A stretch of DNA of 64,000 bases, from NCBI RefSeq assembly GCF_016545825.1, contig NC_052622.1, forward strand, positions 16,177,037 to 16,241,036, given 5' to 3'. Positions 36,850 to 60,258 of this stretch are shown piece after piece (position 1 is the stretch's first letter; each line of letters begins with the position of its first letter). Position numbers and translations under genes: made by a program. Below the pieces are notes generated by a model. It was not told the DNA's origin and searched no databases. It saw only the letters and a program-made list of their open reading frames with translations. The stretch is from Eucalyptus grandis (taxonomy: Eukaryota; Streptophyta; Magnoliopsida; Myrtales; Myrtaceae).

Positions 36850-38879
36850 AGTGGCATATGAATTGGCTACAGAAACACTACAGAATCTCTGGTTCCGGTG
36901 TCTGACATGTCATTTGTGTAAGATCTCTTAGCAACTGATTCTCTTCAGCCTTGAGAGAAAGACTTGATCAATTTCGCGGCAACGCTACTCTTCTAGTCGG
37001 TCCATTGGACGTTGGTTTAGTGGCGAGGATGAGCAGAAAGGGCACAACCCATGTTCGAAAGCAGACGGAAACTCTCATTTAGTAACATCAAAAGCCAGAG
37101 GAACTAATACTCACTTTTTTTTTTTTTTTTTTTTTGGGGTGGGTGGGGGTGTGAGAAGATACTCGCACACAGGCACGCGCGCGCATAAGGAGGGAGGGAG
37201 AGGAGGGACCTGGCAAGGAGGTGGCGGTGGAAGGCAACGTGAGGCAATTGCCAATGGCGACTTGGCAGGTGCCAGCAGAATGCAACGGTGACATCAAATT
37301 TGATGACAATTGCGGCAAGGTGGAGGGGGAAGAAAGAAGAATTTTTGTTATATCTACTTTATGTTCCGACATTTATCAAATATTGTATAAGATGTTACAA
37401 ATCCATCATTATACTATCCAAAGGTCGAGATGATCAAACGCAGCATTTATTAACTTGATTTTCTTGTTGTTACATCATTGGTCCACTGGAGATAGGTTAA
37501 GGCCTAAAAAATTCAATGAAGCTTCCATGTGGAGCTTGCGTTTTCGTGCTTTCTCTCTTGAAGCTTTCAGTCGGACACCAGTCAGTGTCCCTTTCCTTGG
37601 ACACAGCAGATTGGCCGATGGAAGGGGACAGCTGATCCGCGTCCTGTCCCCTTCCATTGGCAGTAAAGAGAACAACTTTGTTTTCCTGTAGTGCGTGTTG
37701 ACCGTGTCTTTAACTCCGTTTAAAGTAACATCAAGGACAGGACACTCTTGAGGAAAGGTTTCGAGAGAAAAAGTAGAAGCTTCACACATAAGTTTAGGAT
37801 CTATAGTAACGCTCTGTTTCTTTATTCTTTTATTCTTTTATTCCTCCCAAAAAAAAAAAAAAAAAGGAACAGAAATTTGTTAAATAAAATCAATTAATTT
37901 TTATATTCCCCATAATAGAAAAATGGCTAGGGAATAAATTTGTAATATAAACAATAATAAGAAAAAAAGCATCTTTTTATTTTCGGGAACAATTTTTAAA
38001 AATGAGTGTTTTCTTTTTCTTTTCTTCTTTTTCTTCTTTCTCTTCTAATCGGTGTGTGGAAACTCGTCGCTCGCCACTGGCAGTTGCCCATTGCCTACCG
38101 CCGCCACCATCGTTGCCGCCACTGCTGGTAGCTAGGGGAGGACAAAGGAGAGAGGAAAAATAAAAAATAAAAAAAATTACAAATTAAAAAAAAATTCTAT
38201 TGCACATAAAAATTTGTGAGTCGTACCAAACACATTTTTGTTCTTTCTCTGTTTTTGGAATAGAAATTTTGTATAGTCATCAAACACGTTGTTTAACTTA
38301 AAAATTGTTCCAGGTAATAAAAATAGAAAATAAAAACTATTTTTTATAAGAAATAATTCTCCGAAATAGAAATATCATCAAATGCATCCTAGAGCCCATA
38401 TAGCACGTTAGCTCACTAAAACCATGCAGTACCTGAAAAGAAGGTAAAGGGGAGAGAGTTTCTGGAGAGGACTCTTTGAGGGAACGGAGGAGCAGAGGAA
38501 GAAGAAGAAAGAAAGTTCCTTGCAGACTCCATCGAGCATTTAGTTCGGAATTCAAGGAATCCGGGGTATGTCTGTGTCTCTCCTCTTGTTGAATGTTTAG
38601 TGTAATGAGCGGCCATGTTTATAGATGGACAGAATGACAAGTCTGCATGGAAAAAGTCTAGAGAGAGAGAGAAGCAAAGAAAGGCGAAAAGAGGCAACAA
38701 TTCAAGAGGCTCAAGACTCGAGTTTCTGCTGAATAATTATTCAACTGGTTTGATAGATGCATTTGTTCAATTATCCCCACATCGGTTTGGTTTGGCTCCA
38801 TTTGGAAGACTAGAATAGTTAGGATCGTTCGATTCTTTTAAACACCCCTTATCCACTTCCTATCCTTCTATTCACCCAA
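36850..38879. other. Spacer of the duplicated unit (PPR 3' flank to UBL remnant)
   Basis: It aligns block by block with 50042-51480: the GACTTGATCAATTTCGCGGC area, a G-rich microsatellite-like patch (37130-37210), the GGTCGAGATGATCAAACGCA area and an AGGAACGGAGGAGCAGAGGAAG-like block near 38476. A 0.6-kb insertion is present only here (separate entry). No convincing gene is seen. Confidence 0.6.
37796..38390. mobile_element. Short insertion of about 595 bp, present here but absent from the duplicate
   Basis: In the duplicated unit the sequence runs directly AGTTTAG-AGCCC (near 50964). Here AGTTTAG (ends 37797) and TAGAGCCC (from 38390) are separated by about 595 bp of AT-rich, non-coding DNA starting GATCTATAGTAACG and ending AAATGCATCC. 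The filled versus empty comparison shows an insertion, with TAG at both junctions as a possible 3-bp target duplication. No clear terminal inverted repeats are seen, so the class is undetermined. Confidence 0.6.
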
Positions 38880-38998
38880 CATCAATGTTCCAACCGTATG
38901 AACGACCTTCCTTAAATAAGGTGACTTGAACATCAATCGCAGTTCCATCAAAGACATAATATGCAGAGAGTGGCAGGTCTTCATTGATTTGAGGATTC
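38880..38998 (-). pseudogene. Remnant of the UBL-domain gene, 3' end only
   Basis: The last about 110 bp match the C terminus of the intact gene at 21705 (minus-strand translation includes YYVFDGTAIDVQVT). The ancestral TAA is changed. At 38998 similarity jumps straight to sequence equivalent to 52405, so roughly 850 bp including the rest of the gene has been deleted relative to the unit at 51486. Confidence 0.75.
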
Positions 38999-39586
38999 TT
39001 GATATAGGGAAAGAAAGAAAGAAAGAAAAAACTTGAAACCCTCTCTTTTCCATAGAGACCACGCTTTTACATCTTATGATGCAAGCAGTGTGTTCAAAAA
39101 TCAAGATTTTGCATCTTGCAATTTGAATACCGACCAGGAACTTGGATTTCACCATTTGCCTTCATAGATGTTGGTTTATCTGTTTACCACAACGCGAAAA
39201 TATAAAGTAAGGTGTTCGAGGATGACTGCATAATGGTCGAGTGTTGACTTGTTAAACCAGTTCTTCAGATGTAAGGTAATAACTGTTATTGACTTAACAG
39301 GGAGCCGCTCGCTCGATCATTGTCTTTGGCCGCACACAACCATAGTAATGACTTCGAAAAGTATTAATCTCCAGATATGGCTAGTTAGAGGCTAAATGAT
39401 GCATTCAGCACGGGCTCAGAAACAAAATTTACTAAGCACCGTAACATAATGTGAAGAAGTGAATTTCATGCAAGCCCCTCGTCATCACATGCTGAACACG
39501 AACATGGTGCACATGGTCCCAAATCTACCTATACAAGAATACACTCGACCGACATAAAAAGTTGCACATAACATATTTTAACATTC
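38999..39586. other. 3' flank of CDC48 copy 3
   Basis: It aligns with 52410-52988 and, at its end (39480-39570), with the 3' flank of the complete copy 2 at 23530-23640. This shows that the missing D2 exons were removed by an internal deletion. No gene is seen. Confidence 0.65.
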
Positions 39587-48200
<8,614 letters not shown>

Positions 48201-49904
48201 CTCATCCCTACGAAAAGGAGCTCCGTTAAGTCTAGGTATTTACTAGGTTCGTACCAAATTCCATTCTAACCTTAAATCGAGGATAAGCTTTCGTAAAAGC
48301 AAAAGAAAAGGCAAAAGCTTGCTTTTAGAAATAGCAGAGCTCGAGACAGAGACAATGACCTCGTAACTATCATTTTTTTTTGTCGTTTTTTTACGCAGGA
48401 AAGCTCCTCGGGTCAGATTCAATGTCCCTCGTTTTGGTCCTTCTCCCTGCAACTTTTCCATTTTCAAAGAATTTCCCTTTCTTTAACTTTTACCACACTG
48501 CGTGCCACTCGCTCTTTGACAGCCCCATGTTTCATCATCCTTGCACTTCACCCTCATCTTGAAATCCTTGCAAGTTGTAATGATGGTGTAACCATGAGTA
48601 GAGCCCCAAGAATAGGAAATGGAAACCTGTACAGAACTCACGGTGCACCTCAGGCGAAATGGGACCGAAGACCGGTTACATGGGTTATTTATTTGAAGGT
48701 GTCACACATGAAATCCTATATAGATGAGGGAGTAACACGATTGTCCTTTTACCAAAGGATGCAACCTCAAACTATACTCTAAATATCCAGCTCTCAATAA
48801 TTCTCGCGATAATGCTATCATTCTATCGATCACTAACTAAGGCACTTGAAAAACATGATAAGAAGAAATGAATGAGTTATCATGACTTAGCAAGTAATAT
48901 ATTTTTTCTAAGCGGATCAAGCAATCGCTATGCACTTTTAGAACACAAACATAACTCACTTTCGTCAAATCTATAAATTTAACAAACATTTTAGACCAAA
49001 ATGAAATATTTCTTACTTTAATATAATATGTTCGAAGCAGAAACATTCAAGATAATAATAAACAAACACAAATGGTTCATTCCATTAATTAATTTCTTGC
49101 CACACATCAATGATCTATTCAATTAATCTATCTCATATAAAACCACACATTAATGGTTCATCTATTGACCAATCTTTTACTCAATTTCAAATCATAATCA
49201 CGACACAACGCTTAGTAATAAGACGACTAAGATTCCCCCCATTGATTAGGTCTCTACCTATTATTAGCTTGTGACTTGGCCCACAATGATATCTTAGACT
49301 ATTATGCGCATACTCACACACCCCTCAATTGGTCACAAATACAATGAGCATAAACCATAATCTCAATCTCCAATAATCCACAACTAAATCCAAAAATAAT
49401 TTCATATTCACAATGAGTTTCCCAAAACAATTCAGTATCCATTTTATAAACCAATTCACTATATAGATATCAAAGCGCCTTTCAAAACCACATTCATAAA
49501 TCATAAAATTTTCAAGATTCTTTCATAAAAGGTTTCACAAACTACTTATAAGCAATCATTTAAGTTAAAGTCGAACAATGACTTCCCATTTAAACAACAA
49601 ATAGCAGTCAAGGCTCGATTATTTTACGAAACAAAAGATATTATTTATCAACTCATAACATACTTAATCCATAATGTTTTTCAAAATAGGAGTTTAAAAC
49701 ACAAAGAAGAAATGATATTACTCACCCGAAAACCAATCTATGCTGATTACTCGAGCCGACGCATTTGAATTCCTAACAATTAATCGAAAAATGATATCAA
49801 AAGACCGAGTAAATGATTTTTAATGAATGACTTGACCACACTACATCTATTCGTCAATAGAACGACACTTACACGCCATAACAAAAGCTTGCTTATAGCA
49901 GAAA
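48201..49904. other. Upstream flank of copy 3, then AT-rich unique spacer
   Basis: Positions 48200-48660 align with 57160-57660 of the next unit (shared AAAGCAAAAG, CTTGCTTTTAGAAA, GAGCTCGAGACAGAGAC, TCATCCTTGCACTTCAC). Positions 48700-49890 are AT-rich with no counterpart and no gene. Confidence 0.6.
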
Positions 49905-50041
49905 CCTACTGTTGTCTGTTATGCACTGTTTCATCGATGGCTCTTGTTTGTGTAGAGATTACTGGTGAAATGGCATATGAATCAGCTACAGAAACACTAT
50001 TAAATCAAATGGTTACGGTGTTTGATACATTATTTGTGTAA
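49905..50041 (+). pseudogene. PPR-DYW gene remnant, C-terminal end only
   Basis: It aligns with 36800-36930 of the intact PPR gene: translation gives MHCFIDGSCLCRDYW-like residues followed by the same TGA, then the shared 3' flank (GGCATATGAAT, GCTACAGAAACACT). All upstream PPR repeats are missing, which fixes the left boundary of this duplicate. Confidence 0.85.
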
Positions 50042-51485
50042 GATCTCTTAGCAAGTAATTCTCTTCAGCCTCGAGAGAAAACTTGATTAATATTGCGGCA
50101 ACAACTCTTCTAGTCGGTCCACTGGACGTTGGTTTAGTGGCAAGGCTGAGAAGAAAGGGCAAAACCTATGTTCAAAAGTAGACAAAAACTCTCATTTAGT
50201 AACACCAAAAGGCAAAGGAACTAAAACTATTTTTATGTTCTCTTAGGCTGGAAAGGCCAATGCACAGGTAGATCCTAGCAATCCATTTCTTCAAAATTCG
50301 AGGTACCAGAAAGAGGGGGTGGGTTGGGGGAAGAGACTTGCACGCAGGCGCGCACGAAAGAGAGAGAGGGGGGACCTAGTGAGGAGGTGGTCGTGGAAGG
50401 GAAGGTGAAGCAATGCCAATGGCCGCTTGACGGGTGCCAGCAGAAATCAGCGGTGACATCAAATTAATGACAATAGCGCAGAGGTGGAGAAGGGAGAAAG
50501 AACAATTTGTGTTACATCTACTCTCTATTCGGACATTTATCAGACATTGTATAAGATGTTATAAATCCCATCATTATACCATCCGAAGGTCGAGATATCA
50601 AACGCAGCATTTATTAACTTGTTTCATTGTTATTACAAGATTGGGCCACTGGAGATGGTTAACCAAATATGGCCTAAAAAATTCACTGAAGCTCACATGT
50701 GGAGCCTGCCTTTTCCCAGCCACAGTATGCTCTCTCTTGAAGCTTTCAGTCGGACACATGTCAGCGTCCCTTTCCTTGGAGACAGCAGCTCAGCCGATGG
50801 AAGGGGACAGCCGATCCGCGTCCATGAGCAGTAAAGATAGCAATTTTGTTTTCCTGTAGTGTGTATCGACCGTATCTTTAACTCCATGAAAAGTAACATC
50901 AAGGACAGGACAGTCTTGAGGGAAGGTTTTGAGGGAAAATGAGGAAGCTTCACACGCAAGTTTAGAGCCCAGACGAACAGACGCGCATTAGCTCACTAAA
51001 ACTACGCAGTACCTGAAGAGGCGGAGGGGAGAGAGTTTCTGAAGAGGACTCTTCGAGGGAACGGAGGAGCAGAGGAAGAAGAAGAAAGCAAGTTCCTTGC
51101 AGACTCCATCGACCATTTAGTTCAAAATTCAAGGAATCCGGGGTATGTCTGTGTCTCTCCTCTTGTTGGATGGTTAGTGTAATGCATGGCCATATGTTTG
51201 TAGATGCACAGAATGAGTATCTGCATAGATAGAGTAGAGAGAGAGAGAGAGAGAGAGATGCAAAGAAAGGCTAAGAAATGCAACGTTTCAAGAGGCTCAA
51301 AACTCGAGTTTCTGCTGAATCATTATTCGACTGGTTTTATAGATGCATTTGTTCAATTATCTCCATATCGGTTTGGTTTTGCTCCATTTGGAAGACTAGA
51401 ATAGTTAGGATCGTTAGATTTTTTCAAGCACCCCTTATCCACTTCCTATCCTTCCGATTCGGCCAACATCAATGTTCCAACCGTA
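50042..51485. other. Spacer of the second duplicated unit
   Basis: It aligns with 36900-38879 minus the 0.6-kb insertion and contains a GA microsatellite (51235-51258). The ORFs at 50434-50859 and 51204-51404 lie in this non-coding homology and are not called. Confidence 0.6.
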
Positions 51486-51939
51486 TTAACGACCTTCCTC
51501 AAATAAGGTGACTTGAACATCAATCTCAGTTCCATCAGAGACATAATATGCAGAGAGTGGCGGGCCTTCATTCATTTGAGCGTCGAGGCAGTAGAGAGCG
51601 ATGGAGCAGTTCCCAAGACCCCATCGCTTCTCGATTTTAGTACATCTCCTGGGTCCCCATGAAGCCCGGCCTCAGGGAGGTGTCGAGCCGGACGGCAATC
51701 TTTGTCCCCTTGAGCAGCAGTGCCAAGCAAAGCGTCACGATTGCAGAGTTCCCGACGAAGATGCAGAGCTGCATCTCCTCATCGTCGAGCAGCGCCTGCT
51801 CGTTGTGCACCAAGGTCTGCTTCCCAATATCCCCGCCAATTACGTCTTGGACCATCTCCTTCGTGTGGAGGATGGTGTCAAAGTGCGTGACCTCGATTTG
51901 CAGCGGGATCTCCCCTTAGATGATGCACAGGAGCACCAT
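51486..51939 (-). pseudogene. UBL-domain gene pseudogene
   Basis: It aligns over its full length with the intact gene at 21705-22178. The ATG (51939) is kept, but codon 8 is TAA (minus strand MVLLCII-stop). A net 20-bp deletion near 51640-51650 (454 versus 474 nt) removes part of the second UBL and shifts frame (GFMGTQEMY-stop). First-domain residues such as GKQTLVHNEQALLDDEEMQL remain readable. Confidence 0.9.
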
Positions 51940-52988
51940 GGCTTGAAGTGCGGGGTTCACCTCACAATCAGATTGACACGGAGAGGGCGAATGGCAAGAT
52001 TTGTGCAGATGGTTTCATCAATTTACGTGTAAGATATGCATGCGAATTGAATGTGAAGAGCAACGGTGAGATTTGCATGCGGCATGAATTACTTGTCTGT
52101 GATCGTAGCTCAGGTTTTTGCATGAGCTGTTGGTAGGACCATGAACAATGTCTCATCCTTCATGAGAAATCATCACTTGTTTAAAATTACTTTCATTTTT
52201 GCCTAGTTCTTTCTACCCTCCAAATATCGCAGAGTATGCATCATGCTAGTTACTGATTACTGATTTCATCCTTGTTTCATCTTAATTTTTCAAGTCACTC
52301 CATTTATGATTGGATCAGACTATTTAACTTCAAATTGATAATCTACTATCATATTGTATGAGGGTACATCTTATGGTGATTAAAAATCCTATTGAGGTAA
52401 CTACAGAGGATTCTTGATATAGCGAAAGAAAGAAACTGGAAACCCCTCTCCTTTCCACAGAGACCACGCTTTTACATCTTGTGATGCAAGCAGTATGTTC
52501 AAAAATCAAGACTTCGCATCTTGCAATTTGAATACTGACTAAACACTTGGATTTCACCATTTGGCTTCATAGATGTTGGCTTATCTGTTTACCACAACGC
52601 AATCATGTAAAGGAAGGTGTTCGAGAATGACTGCATAATGGTCGAGTGTTGACTGTTGAACCGGTTTTTCAGATATAAGGTAATAATTTATTTGACTTAA
52701 TAGGGGTTCGCTTGCTCAATCGATGTCTTTGGCACGCATAACCGTAGTAATAACTTCGACGAATATTAATCTCTGGATATGGCTAGTTAAAGGGTAAATG
52801 ACAAATTCGGCACAGGCTCAGAAACAAAAGGTACTATGCACCGGAACATAATGCGAAGAATTGAAATTCATGCAAGCCCCTCGTTGTCACATGGTAAACA
52901 CGGACATGGTGCACGTGGTCCCAAATCTACCTATGCATTACCACACTCGACCAACGGAAAAAGTGACACGTAACATATTTTAACATTC
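51940..52988. other. Spacer between UBL pseudogene and CDC48 copy 4
   Basis: Positions 52090-52430 align with 22300-22680, and 52410-52985 with 38999-39586. It contains the shared CDC48 3' flank and no gene. Confidence 0.6.
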
Positions 52989-56580
<3,592 letters not shown>

Positions 56581-57160
56581 TGAGAGTGCAGTGACAGAGT
56601 GAGGAAGACGAATGGAATTGTTACGTGAAGAAAGACAGGTTTGATGAGTTAGTACGGCCAGTTTCGTATAATAATGCTGTGAAAGATCTTCGCATCATTT
56701 CACATCTGCTTTACAAATTCTAAAGATCCAACCTGGGATCCACCACGCGACGAGACACCATCTTTTCATAGGCCGGTTTCGGCTCAGCATAATTACGAAA
56801 GACGTATCAGGCGTCCAGAATCCATTTCAGGGTCTCAGAGACCGTATAATATCTAAACCAGGAATAGCACATTGCTTCAGGGAGTATTACGTGAAGAAAG
56901 ACGCAAAGAAAGACGGTTTGATGGGTTATGCTGGCTAGTTTCATGCAACAATGTCGCTAGAAGATCCTCGTATCATTTCACATTTACACTACAAATTCTA
57001 AACATCCAACCTGGGATCCACCACATAACGAGACGCCATCTTTACATAAGCCGGTTTCGGCTCAGCATAATTACAAAAGACGTATAAATTGTCCAGAATC
57101 TCAGGATTTCAGAGAGCATATAATATCAAGAACGGGAATGACATTTTGCTTGAGGGAAGC
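56581..57160 (-). repeat. Duplicated promoter/leader segment upstream of CDC48 copy 4
   Basis: Two diverged direct units (about 56600-56880 and 56881-57160) equivalent to those upstream of copy 3. Each has TTACGTGAAGAAAGAC, GGTTTGATG, GGGATCCACCAC and ATAATATC blocks. The duplication therefore predates the split of copies 3 and 4. Confidence 0.65.
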
Positions 57161-58383
57161 TGATGATTACTGAACTTGTCCTTACGGAAAAGTGGCTCCG
57201 TTAAGTCTTAGTATTTACCTGGTTCGTATCATATATCATTTCATGTTGGACCTTGAATCGGGGAGACAGACGCCTTCCAAAAAGCAGGGCAAAAAGCAAA
57301 AGCTTGCTTTTAGAAAAAGCCTGAGCTCGAGACAGAGACCTTGACCTCGTAACTATCATCTTTTTTGTCCTTTTCACGTACGAAAGCTCACGGGTCAGAA
57401 TCAATGCCCCTCGTTTTGCCCCTCTTCTCTGTAACTTTCCCATTTTCAAAAGACTTTCCTCTTTATTTAACTTTACCACATTGCCTGCCGCTCACTCTTC
57501 GACACACACCCATGTTTCAATTGTTTCATCATCCTTGCACTTCACTCAGGTCCTTAAATCCTTGCAAGTCGCAATGATGGTGTGACTATGAGTAAAGCCC
57601 CATCAATTGGAAATGGAAATCTGTGCAGAACTCACGATGCACCACAGGCGAAATGGGACCCTTTCGACCAAATTCGTCTGTTGTTTTCATGTATAGCAAG
57701 TTCTGCTGCTGCTGCTTCTTCTTTCCCAAATGGTAAAAACAAAAAGGCCAAGGGATAGCAGTCAAGACCGGTCGGACAAGTTATTTAAGATGCACTTGAC
57801 AAAATTTCTAGAACATAAATTAATTTACAGAAATTGAAGTTAAAAGATTTTAGTTTCCGATTTTTTCTTCAAATCTATTTCTAATAAAAATCTTTTATAA
57901 ATAAAAAATCAAATGCGTTACGACAGTTATTGCTCCAAATCTATTCCGAATAACGGAAATAGATAAATAGAAATATAAAATTTACTATGTGCACCCTTAT
58001 TTGAAGATGGCTTTCCTTTCTTGTCAAGAAATAGAAGTTCTTTTTTTTTCCTCTCATTTTTCCTCTAACCATTTATTTTTTTTCCTGGATATGTTATTCT
58101 CCCTATTAATATAACTTGGAAATGTTTTTGGCTGAATAATCGGTCCTTTCTTGCTGGAAATGAAAAATGAGTTCTCCTTTTAACCCTTTTAGGATCTCAA
58201 ACTGGGAAACCTACTTTTATTAAGCAAGTTTTCCTTTTAGATTTAAACTCGAGATATTTTCAAAAATCTCCACCTTCACTTCACGTTTAAGCCAACTCAC
58301 AATTGCTTCACCGGGGAAAATTCGAACTTCATTGCTATACACCCCTGCATGGCTCTTCAATCGTCATGAACATCTTCCAAGTC
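57161..58383. other. Upstream flank of copy 4
   Basis: Positions 57161-57660 align with 48200-48660. Positions 58020-58190 align with the region upstream of CDC48 copy 2 (29470-29680; shared AATCGGTC.TTTCTTG and TTCTCCTTTTAA). The stretch between is AT-rich. No gene is seen. Confidence 0.6.
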
Positions 58384-58640
58384 CAAAGTTAAGCACGGGC
58401 CCAAAGGCAGTCATTGAGTGGTGAAGAACCTCCGAGTTTGATCGTCATCAGGCACTCAAGCTTATTACTAACATCACGCATAGAGAGATTATTGTTAGGG
58501 ATACTAACTGGTTCCATTGTTTCTTTGATGGCCATTGTCTGCGTAGACATTACTGGTGAAGTGGCGTATGAATTGGCTACAGAAACACTATCAAATCAAA
58601 TGGTTACATCGTCTGACCAAGTTACTCGTGTAAGATCTAG
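58384..58640 (+). pseudogene. PPR-DYW gene remnant, C-terminal part, frameshifted
   Basis: It aligns with 36680-36900 of the intact PPR gene: AGCACGGGCCCAAA, then GTGGTGAAGAACCTCCGAGT. A deletion of the codons around CGDCH follows, then the REIIVRDxNRFHCF region, the DYW end and the TGA. Frameshifts and stops are present, and everything upstream is missing. Confidence 0.85.
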
Positions 58641-59500
58641 CAACTGATTCTCTTCAGGTTCGAGAGGAAGACTTGGTCAATTCCGTGGCAGCACAACTCT
58701 TCTAGTCGGGCCACTGGACGTAGGCTGAGCGGTGAGGCTGAGGAGGAAGGAGCACGACCTATGTTCGAATGGAGAAGAAAATTCTTATTTAGCAACGCCA
58801 AAAGCCAAAGGAAAGCCCAAGGAACTGATGCACACATTGATCGTACCAATCCATTCTCCAAAAGCTAAGGTGCTGCCTTACTTTTCTTCTGTCTTTCTGG
58901 GGCACAGTGTTTCTTGGTTTGCTTTGACGGTTAAAAGTCTTACATCCGAGGGCCGAGGCGAGATGGGCTTGCATCACAGACAATGAATGGAGTTAAGTGC
59001 AGCAATTAATTCACTGAGTTTCCCCCTTTTTTTGGGGCCAGAAGTCTACCATAATATATTGACACTAATCTTTTAGTCAGGTTGAATTCAACCAACAGTT
59101 TTGAGTAAAATTTGAGCTCTCTTGCGATGTCACGTTGAGAATTATTTTTGTCCCAGTGAGTTTAGATGTCAAATGTGTCCAACAAGTCTCCATATTGCAA
59201 AGAGTTTTCAACTGAAGGAAATATTGAGTGATTCCATCACACTACATCTACAGTTAATGCGGCACGCATTTTTAACTCATTCATTCATGGATTGATCACG
59301 TCATGTCGAATTAAATATAATAATAATAATTAAAACTTTTTACATCGGCCATAATAGCAACATTTGGACCTAAGCGAGTCCTTAAAAGACTCACGGAGAA
59401 AATAGACGGGAGAACCGCCCTAGGACGAGAGATCCCGCACTGTCCTCCTATTCCCTTTTTATCGGGAAGACAAAGATAAACAAATAATTAGAGAGACCAC
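58641..59500. other. PPR 3' flank and spacer before the right-hand copia element
   Basis: Positions 58641-58800 align with the flank after the intact PPR gene (TCTAGTCGG.CCA.TGGACGT). Positions 58990-59500 are AT-rich with no gene seen. Confidence 0.55.
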
Positions 59501-60096
59501 TGTTAAATATAAAAGGACTATAAGCTCAGCAGTTAATGTTGCTAAAGGAAAAGAAAGAACACAAAGACAGAAAAGCAACAATGAGCGGATGATCAACGGT
59601 GAGATGATCAACAATGAAGAATTCGTGATAAAGACAAATGGATCAACATCAATGAAGAAGAAGCCTGAGATAAAGAGTGACACGGATCGCCAAGTCATCG
59701 GATCGCCAAGTCATAATAGATCTAAACTAACTCGTGTACTGTTATTCAGCTGAAAGAAAGAAAACGAGGAAATACGCTTAGTTAGATTCTGTTTTTCCTT
59801 TATGAGCTGTATTCTTTTTCTCCGTTTTTCCTTTAAGTAGTCTTTTGATTCATTGATGGAAAGACTATGAAGAAAGAGAAGATAGAAAGAGAAAGAGGGA
59901 GTGAGAGCAATCGGCCATGGATGCTCTCGCACCGAATTGCCGAGTCTAGTTGAGATAGAAAGATAGAAACAGGGAGGAAGAACAGAGGATTGAAAGTACT
60001 GATCTTATTGGAATAAAAGTGATTCGAGTTTTCATTCGTGGATTCTTCTCAGTAACTAGATTCATTTTCATCTTCATCTTTATCATCATTTTCTCA
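59501..60096 (+). repeat. Putative 5' LTR of the right-hand copia element
   Basis: The right end is set by the primer-binding site that follows it (CA at 60095-60096). The left end TGTTAAATATAAAAGG at 59501 is the best TG candidate. The 3' LTR lies outside the window, so the left border is provisional. Confidence 0.45.
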
Positions 60097-60108
60097 TGGT
60101 ATCGGAGC
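60097..60108 (+). other. Primer-binding site of the right-hand copia element
   Basis: TGGTATCGGAGC, a one-base variant of the tRNA-Met complement TGGTATCAGAGC seen in the element at 42496. Confidence 0.75.
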
Positions 60109-60258
60109 GGAGTTTTTCCGATTCGAGGAGATCATTCAGTGGTTTTCATTGAATCGAATAGAGAAATCGAAGATGCGGCAGATACCGGTAGTGCGGTAAT
60201 CGTATTTGTATTCATAGGGTTCTTTGTCATCTTCTTCCTCAAAGTTGGAAATAATAAC

